Positions 1 to 9,332 of a DNA stretch of 37,222 nt are shown one piece after another (the stretch's first letter is position 1; each line of letters begins with the position of its first letter). The stretch comes from Chryseobacterium sp. PMSZPI. Its GTDB lineage: Bacteria; Bacteroidota; Bacteroidia; Flavobacteriales; Weeksellaceae. The DNA lies in the NCBI RefSeq assembly GCF_002835665.1, contig NZ_PIZV01000017.1, positions 1 to 37,222 on the forward strand, given 5' to 3'. The position numbers were made by a program, and so were the translations under genes. The notes below the pieces were generated by a model. The model ran no database searches. It was not told where the DNA came from and saw only the letters and a program-made list of their open reading frames with translations.

Positions 1-431
1 CACAAACCGAAGTCTATTTCAAATATGACGAAGCCGGAAATCAGAGATACAGAGGAACTAATGCCCTAGCCAAAAAAACTGAAGAGGCTATTCTGAAAGA
101 AACGAAATTACAAGAACAGGCTAAAACAGCTGTTATTACTCAACAGGCTCCTGCCATCGATGAAAAAGCATTTTGGAAACAGATCAGATTATATCCTGTT
201 CCGGTAAATGACTATCTAACGATTGACTGGACAGAAGAAGTGGATAGCTTAATAGAATCTGTTTCACTCTACCAACATAGTACCGTTCATTGGAAGTTTC
301 AACAGCAAAACGCACCCGGGTTGAATCGTCAGGTTAAGATTAACATGACCGGATATGATTGGGGTGTTTATATTCTGCGTTTTACGTTGAAGGACGGAAG
401 AGTCTTTGGTAGAAATGTTACCAAAAGATAG
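1..431 (+). CDS. C-terminal part of a T9SS type A sorting-domain protein (partial)
   Basis: The reading frame that starts at base 3 is open from the window edge to the TAG at 429-431, so about 142 C-terminal residues are visible and the true start lies outside. The last 80 residues look like a type IX secretion type A sorting domain: a YPVPVNDYLTI stretch (family pattern YPNPxxDxL), two short beta-strand-like segments, then GVYILRF and a basic end (NVTKR). Such domains direct a protein through the T9SS translocon, after which they are removed. Before it lies a charged, Lys/Glu/Gln-rich linker, and the first residues (YFKYDEAGNQ) resemble an RHS/YD repeat. The gene is 114 bases upstream of the large RHS toxin gene on the same strand, with no terminator seen between, so it may be a co-expressed surface partner. 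The body of the protein is not visible and its function cannot be named. Confidence 0.75.
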   Translation, partial: QTEVYFKYDEAGNQRYRGTNALAKKTEEAILKETKLQEQAKTAVITQQAPAIDEKAFWKQIRLYPVPVNDYLTIDWTEEVDSLIESVSLYQHSTVHWKFQQQNAPGLNRQVKINMTGYDWGVYILRFTLKDGRVFGRNVTKR

Positions 432-545
432 AAGATAAGGAAGGAAATTTAAAGATTGAAGCATTGAAAGATTTAATTAAAACATATTCTTCTACAACCT
501 ATCAACGACCATTCATCAATTATCATTTAAATAACTAATACAAAT

Positions 546-3500
546 ATGAAAATAGTTTCACCCTTTTTACTGTCCCTGTTTTCAGTGATGGGCTTTTCGC
601 AAACTGTACTGTATCAGCCAGAAACTACTTCCCGTACCGTTCAGGATCCGCAGGCGGTTATCCTTGCACAGGGCTTTATAGCCAAATCAACTACATCTAA
701 TCCTTTTATAGCTAAACCGGGACCTGCTACAGAAAATGCAGGAGGAGGTCCTGTAGATTCCAATGCAGGAGCTAACAATCCAAGTGGTACCTCTGCGCCG
801 GCAGGACAAAGTTTTCATGACACAAAAGGAAATATAACTGTCAATGGAACCGGGCAGTTGCAGTTTACATTCCCTATTGCATTGCCTCCTGGAGTGAAAA
901 GTGTTGCTCCTCAAGTAAATCTTATGTATACCAGTGGTTCAGGAAACGGAATTGCCGGATATGGCTGGAGCATTTCAGGTATTACCTCTATTTCAAGAGC
1001 CGGAAAAACAATTGATAAAGATGCAGAAACTAAAGGTGCTCAATTAGATTATTCGGATCGTTATAGCTTTAATGGTCAAAGATTAATTTTAAAATCAGGA
1101 GAATATGGTAAGGATGGAGCACAATATGTAACGGAGAAATATTCTAATGTCAAAATAAAATCCGTCGGATCTATAACTGGCCAAAGTTGGCAAGGGCCTG
1201 AATATTGGGAGGTGACTTTTGAGGATGGATCACAAGCATGGTACGGAGGAATTACATCGGGACCTAATAGTGCCAGAACTCCTATCGAATACAATATTGT
1301 AAAATGGAGAGATAGTAAAGGTAATTATATTATTTATGACTATTTACAAACAGGTATTTCAAATGTGGCTATAATTTCAAGCATCCAATGGGGAGGAAAT
1401 GAGACTCTGAATACACCTCATTTTAACAAAATAGATTTTAGCTATATTAATAGAAGTTTAACCGAGGATTCTTATGTAGGAGGTACCCGTTTCTTACAAA
1501 CTCGATTATTGTCTGAAGTTAAAGTCACTTCAAGCGGAAATCTATTTAAACGATATGCAATTAATTATCTAAAAAATGGAACAAATTATGAGGTCGTTGA
1601 TAAAATAACTGAGTATAATACGGATAACAATGCGGCTAATCCGGTAGCTTTTACTTACCCAACTCCTACCCAACCTGTTTTAGAATTTTCAAACAATAAT
1701 GTAGATAGCTTTGAAAATGTAAAGCTGACAGGTGATTTTAACGGTGATGGATATTTGGATTTCTCACTGAATAATGGTGTAGTGAAGCTTGGAGGGCTCA
1801 ATAATACCTTTACGGATATTTCCACAGGTAAAACTTTTACTGCAGAAGCTAAAGTTGTTAATACTTTGTTGGATGAAGAAGGACAGGTTCATAATGGAAA
1901 TGGAATTGTTCAATACGAAGCAGGTAAAGTAGTTGGTTATATCTTCAGAAACAATGCTTTTGTAAAAGTATTTGAAAAGGTCGTATATGATGAATCACAA
2001 TGTACACAAAGTACAACTGACCCCCACCCTGCAGGCTGTCAAATGTTATCCCCTATATTTAATGAAGGTGATCTTAATGGAGATGGCATAACAGATATAT
2101 TTTTAACATTAAGGCAAGAACGTTGTCGCTGGGTTCCGGACCCTAACTGTAGCGATAAAAGTGCTGGCGATATTGTTAACCGTCCACCTCCATGTACAAT
2201 ACTTGATTGTAATACCTATACAGTAGGAAATTTTATTATTGACTTAAAGAATGTAAATAACCCTGTCTCTACCTACACTATTGACTCCGGGATTAATGAA
2301 AGTTCTTATTATAAACAACAATATCTGGATGTAGATGGAGATAGGAAAGTAGATATTATAGATGTCTCCAATACTGCTTATACTGTGTTTGAGTTTATAA
2401 AAACGGCTCCTAATCAGTATCTTAAAAAAATAAAATTCACAGGTAATTTAGCTGAAACAAAAGCACCGGAATCTATTGTGTTATTCGGAGACTTCAACGG
2501 TGACGGGAACCTTGACTTTACAATTCCTATTACAGATAATAAGGAAAAAGATAATTGGAGATTTTATACGGGTACCGGAAAAGGTTTTTCCAATATCTTA
2601 AAAACAGACTTTTTGAAATATAGAAAACCTGATGACTATCAAAACAGTAATTACCCTACTTTTAATATTTACAGGAATTTTTATACCACCTCAGATATTA
2701 ATAAAGATGGTAAATCAGATATTGTACATATCAATTCTTATAACAAAGCCGGTCAGGTAAATTCAAGTGGACAAATACTTAACCGATACTTTGGCTATAG
2801 TATCGCCGCTTATACCGCTAATGGAGCAGCAACAAATGGAAGTCCCGATTTCTATACCAGTTATAATTATGGAGGATATAATTATATAACCGGTACCAGT
2901 GAATTTGCTTTATTCTCACCGATCACTTCACAGGTAAAAGTCAACAACAACTATTATGATGTATTATTATTCTGGAAAGAAAGAATGCATAAGCTTAAAT
3001 CTCCCTCTCCTGTCGGAAAGTTATCACAAATACAAGCCATTACTCAGGGAGGGATTACTACATCAGCAGATTATCTGGAGGTAATTCCGGATAATACCGC
3101 TACCCCTAGCTTTTACCAAAAAGTAAAAAAAGAGTATTACCCTTACTTTTCTTTAAATAGAGCAGACCAATCCTATGCAGTATCTCAGCTTAGACAGGAA
3201 GGCAAAAAACAGGATTTTCGCTACAGAGGAATGATAGGACATTTACAGGGCAAAGGGATGATGGGATATCATCAGTCTGCCCGCAGTTCATGGTATGCTG
3301 ATGGCTTTGAAAATACTAAGATCTGGTCAGGAATAGAAATTGATCCTCTTTTTGATGGAGCTCCGGTAAAAGAATGGAGTATCAGGACTAACAATGAAAA
3401 CAACATTTTTCCTGCAGATATTTCTGAGAACAATTCCGTTTTATTGAGTTTTAAATCTACTATATATGATACCTATAAATTGTTAAACGGACAGGTGGTA

Positions 3501-6500
3501 AACACGCCTGTTTCTGATGCCGACAAACCGAAAGTGGTAACGGCTATCGTTCCAAAAAGTACTAAAACAAAAGACTTCCTGAGTGGTATAATAACAAACA
3601 GCTCCATCATTTACGGAGACTATTATCTTCCAAAACAAACTGTTACCAATGTAAATAATGGTTATGCTGTAACTACTTCTGATTTTGAATACATTCATAA
3701 CATATCAGCAGCAGGTTCTGATTATTATGTAGGGCGCCCAAAAAACAAAACAGAAAAACTGCAAGCCTATGGTGACACAAAATCCACCAAAGAGGAATAT
3801 GTCTATGAAAACAATTTGTTAAAAACCTTAAAAAACTGGAATCGTGATAATACAGGATATTTGCTTGAAACCTATAATTATGACGGTTTCGGAAATATAA
3901 ACCAGAAGGTAGTCAGTAATAGTGTAGACTCACAAATCCAAACAAGTGGAGCCTTGTATGACTCTAAAGGAAGATTTGTTGTAAAGAAAACAGATAATCT
4001 GGGATTGGAAACCAATATGATCTACAATGACTTGGGGCAGCTTGAAAACCAAACAGATGCTTTAGGTAATATACTTATCAATACTTATGATCGTTGGGGC
4101 AAGTTGCTGACTTCTAAAACCAATTTAGGAGGTACAACTACTTATCAGTATGAAAGGGATAATAACTCCAATATCATTATTACCCAGAATGATCCTGATG
4201 GAGATATTTCAAAAAAATATACCAATAAATTAGGACAAGATTATAAAACTTCCTCTAAAGCATTGGGGCAAGGACAATGGATATCTAAAGAAACCCAATA
4301 TGACGTTCTGGGGAGAAAAGTTAAGGAATCTGAGCCCTATTTTGAATGGCAGACTGCCAATCAGTGGAATGCCATTGCTTATGATGATTCCGTATTTCCG
4401 ACTAAAATAACGGCTACTGCATTTAACGGAAAACAAATGGAAACTTCTGTTTCCGGTTTAACCACCACTGTGAAAGAATTAAACGGCTATGGAAGAACCA
4501 CATCTAAAACTACCGATGCTTTAGGAAATGTAGTTTCTACAACAGATAAAGGAGGAACCATACAATTCTCTTATAATGCCGCCGGTCAACAGACCAAAGC
4601 ACAATATGCCGAAAATATGGTCACCACAAAATATGATGAATGGGGAAGAAAATCAGAATTTAATGATCCTTCAAACGGATTATACAAATACGAATATGAT
4701 GGGTTCGGTCAGATCAAAAAAACAATCAGCCCAAAAGGAACAAAGGAATATACCTATAACAATCTTGGGCAGCTTATTTCTCAGAAAGAAGTTTCTACCA
4801 TTGATGTTGGAAAGGCTACCAATAAGATGATTACCTTTACTTATGACGAGAAAGGAAGAATTACTTCAAAATCCGGAACGTCCAAAGGGAAAGCTTATAG
4901 TTCTACTATAACATACGACCCTCAGGGAAGGGTTATTTCTACTTCGGAAAGCAGCAATGATAAATATTTCATAAAAAAAGGAATCACTTATGACGATAAA
5001 GCGAGAGTTATTTCTTATGAAAAGCAATTATATTCTTCCGGAGCCCTTACAAAAGTAACGGTTGAAAATGCTTACAATGAATGGAACGGAGATTTATACC
5101 AGGTAAAAGATAAAAATTCAGGAAAAATTTTATCTGAAATCAAAGAAACCAACCAGAGAGGACAGATTCTTAAAGCTAAATTAGGAGCAGTTGACATTAC
5201 AAACCTCTATGACGACTCCAATGGCTTTTTAACAAGTATAAATCATTCTTCTCAAGTTAAACAGGATCTTTTACAGGTAACCTATTCTTTCGATGCTGTT
5301 AAAAATGAATTAAGAAGCAGAAGAACAGGTGGAGACTTTAATATTACAGAAGTATTTGAGTATGATAACAACAATAGATTGGTAAAATGGACTCATCCTG
5401 TAACAGGTCAGTATAATTCCAATATTTATGATGTAAAGGGAAGAATTCTTGAGAATGACCAGGTTGGAAAAATTAAATTTGAAAACTCAGCTAAGATTTA
5501 CCAACCAACGGGAATGACCCTTAATGCTGTGGGAACACAAAATTATAATAATAACCTGATTCAAAGCGTTATCTATAACGAAAATAATGATCCGGTATTT
5601 ATTGATGGAGAAAAAGGTGACGTTGCTTTCCAGTATGGATTAACAGCAATGAGGCAAAAAGTTTCTTTCGGAGGTAATTTTGATCCTGAACAGGAAGGTA
5701 AGTTTACAAGGTTCTACAGTGAAGACGGAAGCTTTGAAGTGACTAAAGACAATGTAACAGGTAAAGAAAAACATACCATTTATATTGGTGGAACGCCATA
5801 TGAGAGTAATATCGTATATTTAAAAAATTATGATGAGACCAATGCTTCTTATAAATTCCTACATAAGGATTATCTGGGCAGTATTCTTGCCATCAGTGAT
5901 GAAGCCGGAAATAAATTGGAACAACGACATTTTGATGCGTGGGGTAACTTCACCCATCTTCAGATAGGAAACGGACCAATACTTACGGATAAAAATAGCA
6001 TTGATAATGCTTCATTACTAGTAGACAGAGGCTATACAGGTCATGAGCATTTTGCGGAGGTAGGAATTATCCATATGAATGGAAGATTATATGATCCATT
6101 ACTCAGAAGATTTTTAAATGCAGATGAGAACATTCAGGAGCCATATAATACTCAAAATTATAATAAATATGGCTATGTTCTCAATAATCCATTGATGTTT
6201 AGTGATCCAAATGGAGAATTATTCCAATTTGCATTCCTTGCAGCGATGGGAGCTTTTTGGGGAACGGTTATGACTGGGGCAATCATTTCTTCTGCCATTG
6301 CTACGTTCTTATACCTTGCAAAAGCATATTTGACGAAAAGTTTCAGTGTGGGTGGATTCTTTAAAGCTGTTACCATCGGATCCATTACCGGGGCTGTATC
6401 AGCAGGCCTCGGGCAGGTATTCAGTGCCGGATCTTTGATTGCAAGTATTGGTAACGGAGTATTATCCGGAGCAGGAGCTTCTGCCGTACAAGCCTTAGCC

Positions 6501-7202
6501 AGCGGAACAAACTTCCTTAAAGGAATTACGCAAGGCGCAGTAATTGGAGGTGCAATGGGAGCAATTAGTTGGGGAATTGGAAAATTATTTTCAAATAATG
6601 GTAGTCAAGATGTATTACAGGCAAATGCAGAAGGAAAATTCAGCTATGACGGGCAAAAATTTAGCAGTCAAGAAGAATTGATCGAGTACATCAATAAGAA
6701 TAATGGAAATGTGGAAGTCATTATGAAAAAGCTTAAAATTTCAAAAATAGAATTAGTATCAGAAACTAATTTGCCTAGTGCCGGTGACGATAAACACATA
6801 TTGAAATACAAAAATGGATTTATGGCTGAATATCAAACGGATGCTTTAGGTAATTCTATTGAAGGAACAAAAACTACTATGCTTGCAAAAACTGTTAAAT
6901 CTGGAGATTATTCTGCTCTATATGTATCTCCAGGGCTAAAAGGAGTACATGTAGATGGACATTATTTAGCAAAAAGTATTATCAATCATGAATTTATACA
7001 CAGTTATCATTATATGAAAGGGCTAAGCTTTGAAACTTATTTGGAAAGGTCGGCATGGTCATACAACTATTCATATGCCAGATTTCATGGACTAAATGTT
7101 GATTCATTTGTTAGAAATCTCTCCAGATTTGGAGGATTTAATATTCCTAATGCTTACAGATGGAGCACTGCCGGTCTCGAAAAATTTATAAAATTATATT
7201 AG
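546..7202 (+). CDS. SpvB/FG-GAP/RHS polymorphic toxin with C-terminal HEXXH peptidase-like tip
   Basis: A 2218-residue exported toxin of the Tc-toxin BC/RHS cage type. The signal peptide covers about residues 1-19 (cut near GFS/Q). An SpvB-like N-terminal domain is at about 95-160 (FPIALPPG, APQVNLMYTSGSGNGIAGYG). Calcium-loop FG-GAP/VCBS repeats lie at about 396, 508, 594, 648 and 716 (DFNGDGYLD, DLNGDGITD, DVDGD, DFNGDGNLD, DINKDGKSD). YD/RHS repeats fill about 1080-1770. The RHS core spans about 1773-1891, ending in P1882-LMFS-D1887-PNG, the PxxxxDPxG motif at which RHS cages cut off their C-terminal toxin. A hydrophobic Gly/Ala-rich segment follows (about 1892-2016), then a unique tip with HEFIH at 2148-2152 and ERSAW at 2167-2171, consistent with an HExxH...E zinc peptidase. 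All six cysteines seen lie between 486 and 555. The neighbouring lipoprotein gene fits an immunity role. The cage architecture is certain; the peptidase activity is inferred. Confidence 0.93.
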   Translation: MKIVSPFLLSLFSVMGFSQTVLYQPETTSRTVQDPQAVILAQGFIAKSTTSNPFIAKPGPATENAGGGPVDSNAGANNPSGTSAPAGQSFHDTKGNITVNGTGQLQFTFPIALPPGVKSVAPQVNLMYTSGSGNGIAGYGWSISGITSISRAGKTIDKDAETKGAQLDYSDRYSFNGQRLILKSGEYGKDGAQYVTEKYSNVKIKSVGSITGQSWQGPEYWEVTFEDGSQAWYGGITSGPNSARTPIEYNIVKWRDSKGNYIIYDYLQTGISNVAIISSIQWGGNETLNTPHFNKIDFSYINRSLTEDSYVGGTRFLQTRLLSEVKVTSSGNLFKRYAINYLKNGTNYEVVDKITEYNTDNNAANPVAFTYPTPTQPVLEFSNNNVDSFENVKLTGDFNGDGYLDFSLNNGVVKLGGLNNTFTDISTGKTFTAEAKVVNTLLDEEGQVHNGNGIVQYEAGKVVGYIFRNNAFVKVFEKVVYDESQCTQSTTDPHPAGCQMLSPIFNEGDLNGDGITDIFLTLRQERCRWVPDPNCSDKSAGDIVNRPPPCTILDCNTYTVGNFIIDLKNVNNPVSTYTIDSGINESSYYKQQYLDVDGDRKVDIIDVSNTAYTVFEFIKTAPNQYLKKIKFTGNLAETKAPESIVLFGDFNGDGNLDFTIPITDNKEKDNWRFYTGTGKGFSNILKTDFLKYRKPDDYQNSNYPTFNIYRNFYTTSDINKDGKSDIVHINSYNKAGQVNSSGQILNRYFGYSIAAYTANGAATNGSPDFYTSYNYGGYNYITGTSEFALFSPITSQVKVNNNYYDVLLFWKERMHKLKSPSPVGKLSQIQAITQGGITTSADYLEVIPDNTATPSFYQKVKKEYYPYFSLNRADQSYAVSQLRQEGKKQDFRYRGMIGHLQGKGMMGYHQSARSSWYADGFENTKIWSGIEIDPLFDGAPVKEWSIRTNNENNIFPADISENNSVLLSFKSTIYDTYKLLNGQVVNTPVSDADKPKVVTAIVPKSTKTKDFLSGIITNSSIIYGDYYLPKQTVTNVNNGYAVTTSDFEYIHNISAAGSDYYVGRPKNKTEKLQAYGDTKSTKEEYVYENNLLKTLKNWNRDNTGYLLETYNYDGFGNINQKVVSNSVDSQIQTSGALYDSKGRFVVKKTDNLGLETNMIYNDLGQLENQTDALGNILINTYDRWGKLLTSKTNLGGTTTYQYERDNNSNIIITQNDPDGDISKKYTNKLGQDYKTSSKALGQGQWISKETQYDVLGRKVKESEPYFEWQTANQWNAIAYDDSVFPTKITATAFNGKQMETSVSGLTTTVKELNGYGRTTSKTTDALGNVVSTTDKGGTIQFSYNAAGQQTKAQYAENMVTTKYDEWGRKSEFNDPSNGLYKYEYDGFGQIKKTISPKGTKEYTYNNLGQLISQKEVSTIDVGKATNKMITFTYDEKGRITSKSGTSKGKAYSSTITYDPQGRVISTSESSNDKYFIKKGITYDDKARVISYEKQLYSSGALTKVTVENAYNEWNGDLYQVKDKNSGKILSEIKETNQRGQILKAKLGAVDITNLYDDSNGFLTSINHSSQVKQDLLQVTYSFDAVKNELRSRRTGGDFNITEVFEYDNNNRLVKWTHPVTGQYNSNIYDVKGRILENDQVGKIKFENSAKIYQPTGMTLNAVGTQNYNNNLIQSVIYNENNDPVFIDGEKGDVAFQYGLTAMRQKVSFGGNFDPEQEGKFTRFYSEDGSFEVTKDNVTGKEKHTIYIGGTPYESNIVYLKNYDETNASYKFLHKDYLGSILAISDEAGNKLEQRHFDAWGNFTHLQIGNGPILTDKNSIDNASLLVDRGYTGHEHFAEVGIIHMNGRLYDPLLRRFLNADENIQEPYNTQNYNKYGYVLNNPLMFSDPNGELFQFAFLAAMGAFWGTVMTGAIISSAIATFLYLAKAYLTKSFSVGGFFKAVTIGSITGAVSAGLGQVFSAGSLIASIGNGVLSGAGASAVQALASGTNFLKGITQGAVIGGAMGAISWGIGKLFSNNGSQDVLQANAEGKFSYDGQKFSSQEELIEYINKNNGNVEVIMKKLKISKIELVSETNLPSAGDDKHILKYKNGFMAEYQTDALGNSIEGTKTTMLAKTVKSGDYSALYVSPGLKGVHVDGHYLAKSIINHEFIHSYHYMKGLSFETYLERSAWSYNYSYARFHGLNVDSFVRNLSRFGGFNIPNAYRWSTAGLEKFIKLY

Positions 7203-7203
7203 A

Positions 7204-7671
7204 ATGAAAATCTTTTTAGCAATACCTTTAATTATATCATTGACTTGTTCAATCTTATTTTCTTGTGAAAAAAAAGAAATATTAAGTGAAGATATTAAGA
7301 TTTTAAACCAAAATAGAAATCTTTCTACTGTTAATGGAACTGATATTTATACAACTAGTCTTATGATGGAGCCTGATACCTCTGACACCCTTAGGTTTAA
7401 ACTAACAGATAAGGATTGGGCTGTTTTAAGAAAAAGTTTTGATAAGAATAAAATCTATCTTATTAATAATAATACCAAGATAGGTCAGAGAGCAAATTCT
7501 ATTGAACCAGGTGATACTATTATAATTAAAACCAATAAAAGATCCCTATCAATACATTATCGCTATTTTCTTGATGAAAAAGAGAATATTGACACTGTAA
7601 AAACTAAAAGTTTCAAAAACTTTATGCACACTTTTGATTCTTTAGTATATTATCGATCTAGGGGGAAATAA
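7204..7671 (+). CDS. Small lipoprotein, candidate immunity protein for the RHS toxin
   Basis: A 155-residue protein with a hydrophobic signal and a lipobox-like LFSC ending at Cys21, followed by charged residues (EKKE), so it is probably a lipoprotein anchored on the periplasmic side of a membrane or on the surface. I do not recognise the family. The mature part is Lys/Asp-rich and predicted soluble, with phrases such as DTSDTLRFKLTDKDW and PGDTIIIKTNK that suggest beta structure. Its ATG begins one base after the stop of the RHS toxin gene, so the two must be co-transcribed, and a terminator follows. The position directly after a polymorphic toxin is where immunity genes sit; the lipid anchor would place protection in the envelope, matching a toxin acting outside the cytoplasm. 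The immunity role is inference from position. Confidence 0.7.
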   Translation: MKIFLAIPLIISLTCSILFSCEKKEILSEDIKILNQNRNLSTVNGTDIYTTSLMMEPDTSDTLRFKLTDKDWAVLRKSFDKNKIYLINNNTKIGQRANSIEPGDTIIIKTNKRSLSIHYRYFLDEKENIDTVKTKSFKNFMHTFDSLVYYRSRGK

Positions 7672-7700
7672 TTTTTTCACCATAAATAATTTCTAAATTT

Positions 7701-7730
7701 AGGCTATCTCAATTATGAGGTAGCCTTTTT
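7701..7730 (+). terminator. Intrinsic terminator after toxin-immunity pair
   Basis: A 10-bp stem (AGGCTATCTC at 7701-7710 with GAGGTAGCCT at 7717-7726, one G-T pair) with a 6-base loop is followed by a T run. It lies 30 bases after the lipoprotein stop codon and ends the + strand transcript. Confidence 0.85.
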
Positions 7731-7760
7731 AATAATAATCTACAAAAAAAGACATTTATC

Positions 7761-7788
7761 AAAATAAAAACCACCGCAAAAGCAGTGG
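7761..7788 (-). terminator. Intrinsic terminator of the first SusCD operon
   Basis: Read on the - strand, CCACTGC, TTTT, GCGGTGG forms a 7-bp stem (one wobble pair) with a 4-base loop, followed by TTTTTATTTT. It lies about 35 bases after the SusD stop and faces the + strand terminator at 7701-7730, so the two convergent units are separated cleanly. Confidence 0.85.
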
Positions 7789-7821
7789 CTTAAAAATCAA
7801 ATCTAAACTATGAACTGTATA

Positions 7822-9315
7822 TTATAAATTCGGATTATTCTCGAACTCTTTCTGTGGAATACTAAATAAATAATAATTGCTGTTCGGAACAAAAGCTGTT
7901 TTATTAGGGAAAGCAAAAATAGAATGCCCTCTTCCATCTACTGTTTTCACTGTTCCGTCCGGTGTTGTTATCTGGACCTTTATTGGCTTGCCATCAGCAC
8001 CTACAAACGGTTTTCTCACTACAGTTCCTTGCGTTCTGATAATATCGGAAAGAGCAAAACCTTCTCCAAACAATTCTTTTCTTCTTTCAATTAAAATTTC
8101 TTGTATAACATCATTCTGAGCTAAAGAACCACTATAAACATTAGCTTTTCTTGCCGTCTTTAATTGATTTAAAACAGTTACAGCCTGGGATACATTTCCA
8201 TTTCTTGCCTCTGCTTCGGCTTCAATAAGATACATTTCCGCAGCTCTCATATAAACAATGTCTCCAATAAGAGTTGGTTTAAATCTAAACTTGGCATATC
8301 TCAACAATCCTTCCCTACCTTTAAGGCCATCCCATGAGAATAACTGGCTTCTGATATCGTTAGAATCAAATAAATTTTTAAAATAAGGATCAGCCATAAA
8401 ACTGTAGTAATAACTTCCTGATGAAGATACATCCAGATAATGAAAAGCATAACTTTCACCTGATTGTTCCTGAGTTTGACCATGTCCCCAAATCCATTCT
8501 ACATTGTTGATATCATTAAATCCATCTTTATATTTTTCCGCCGCCATCAAAGGATAACCTTCTCTTGCAGTTTTTGCAGCTGCAGAAGCTTTACTCCACT
8601 CGCCTATATTTAAATATGTTCTCGCTAAAAGCCCATTAACAACTGCATGATTGATTTTATCCTTATTATTTCTATCATAATCTTTCAATAAGTTATCAGC
8701 ATCTGTAAGATCACTTTTAACCAAAGTATAAATATCCTCCAGACTTGCTCTCTTCTTTGCCGGAGTATTAATGGTTGAAGGTTCCGTATAAATAGGAGCT
8801 GTTAAAGCTGTTTTATCCTTAAAATAACTAAACTGATAAAAGCTGGCAATATTCAGATAACAGAATGCGCGCAATGCCTTTGCCTGCCCTTTTACCTGAT
8901 TCTTTTTTTCCTGACTTCCTTCCGTTCCATCAATTTTTGCGATAACATTGTTCATATTATTAATCGTAGAATAAAACAGGGACCAGATAAACAGAGGACG
9001 ACCAGCCGTATTATTAGCCATTTCCGAGAACTGATAGGTAGAAGAAAAACCATATTTATTAGTAAGAACAGCTACATCACTTCCCATAGCATCACTAGCT
9101 CTTAATACCGTTGAATATCCTATATTGGCATAGGTTGTTCCTTCATCATTAAATTTTGCCCAGGTTCCGTTAACTACAGTTTCTGCACTTTCTGCCGTCT
9201 TAAAAACCTCAACCTGGTTCGCCTGATCTGTAGGAGCTGTATTCAACTCATTTTCACAACTTGTAAGTGACCACAACCCGATAAGACCAAAAGATAAATA
9301 TTTTAATTTTTTCAT
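7822..9315 (-). CDS. SusD/RagB family nutrient-binding lipoprotein
   Basis: A 497-residue outer-membrane lipoprotein. The signal peptide ends in a lipobox at SLTSC with the lipidated Cys at residue 20. The rest has the typical SusD layout: TPR-like helices in the first half (for example KGQAKALRAFCYLNIASFYQ), a loop-rich ligand-binding region, and the C-terminal RagB signature region (AAEMYLIEAEAEARNGN, then LIERRKELFGEGFALSDIIR) with the usual end near FPNKTAFVPNSNYYLFSIPQKEF. SusD proteins sit as a lid on their SusC partner and capture ligand for TonB-driven import. The gene follows the SusC gene by 17 bases on the same strand, so the two form one unit and should share the SAM-I riboswitch leader upstream of SusC. 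The ligand cannot be read from the sequence; the riboswitch suggests something tied to methionine or sulfur supply. Confidence 0.92.
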   Translation of the reverse strand: MKKLKYLSFGLIGLWSLTSCENELNTAPTDQANQVEVFKTAESAETVVNGTWAKFNDEGTTYANIGYSTVLRASDAMGSDVAVLTNKYGFSSTYQFSEMANNTAGRPLFIWSLFYSTINNMNNVIAKIDGTEGSQEKKNQVKGQAKALRAFCYLNIASFYQFSYFKDKTALTAPIYTEPSTINTPAKKRASLEDIYTLVKSDLTDADNLLKDYDRNNKDKINHAVVNGLLARTYLNIGEWSKASAAAKTAREGYPLMAAEKYKDGFNDINNVEWIWGHGQTQEQSGESYAFHYLDVSSSGSYYYSFMADPYFKNLFDSNDIRSQLFSWDGLKGREGLLRYAKFRFKPTLIGDIVYMRAAEMYLIEAEAEARNGNVSQAVTVLNQLKTARKANVYSGSLAQNDVIQEILIERRKELFGEGFALSDIIRTQGTVVRKPFVGADGKPIKVQITTPDGTVKTVDGRGHSIFAFPNKTAFVPNSNYYLFSIPQKEFENNPNL

Positions 9316-9332
9316 TGTTTCAATTTTAAAAG

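Noticed and set aside
240..431. Free-standing 63-residue gene
   Set aside because: The same frame is open to the window edge and contains a continuous sorting domain, so this is the end of a larger gene.
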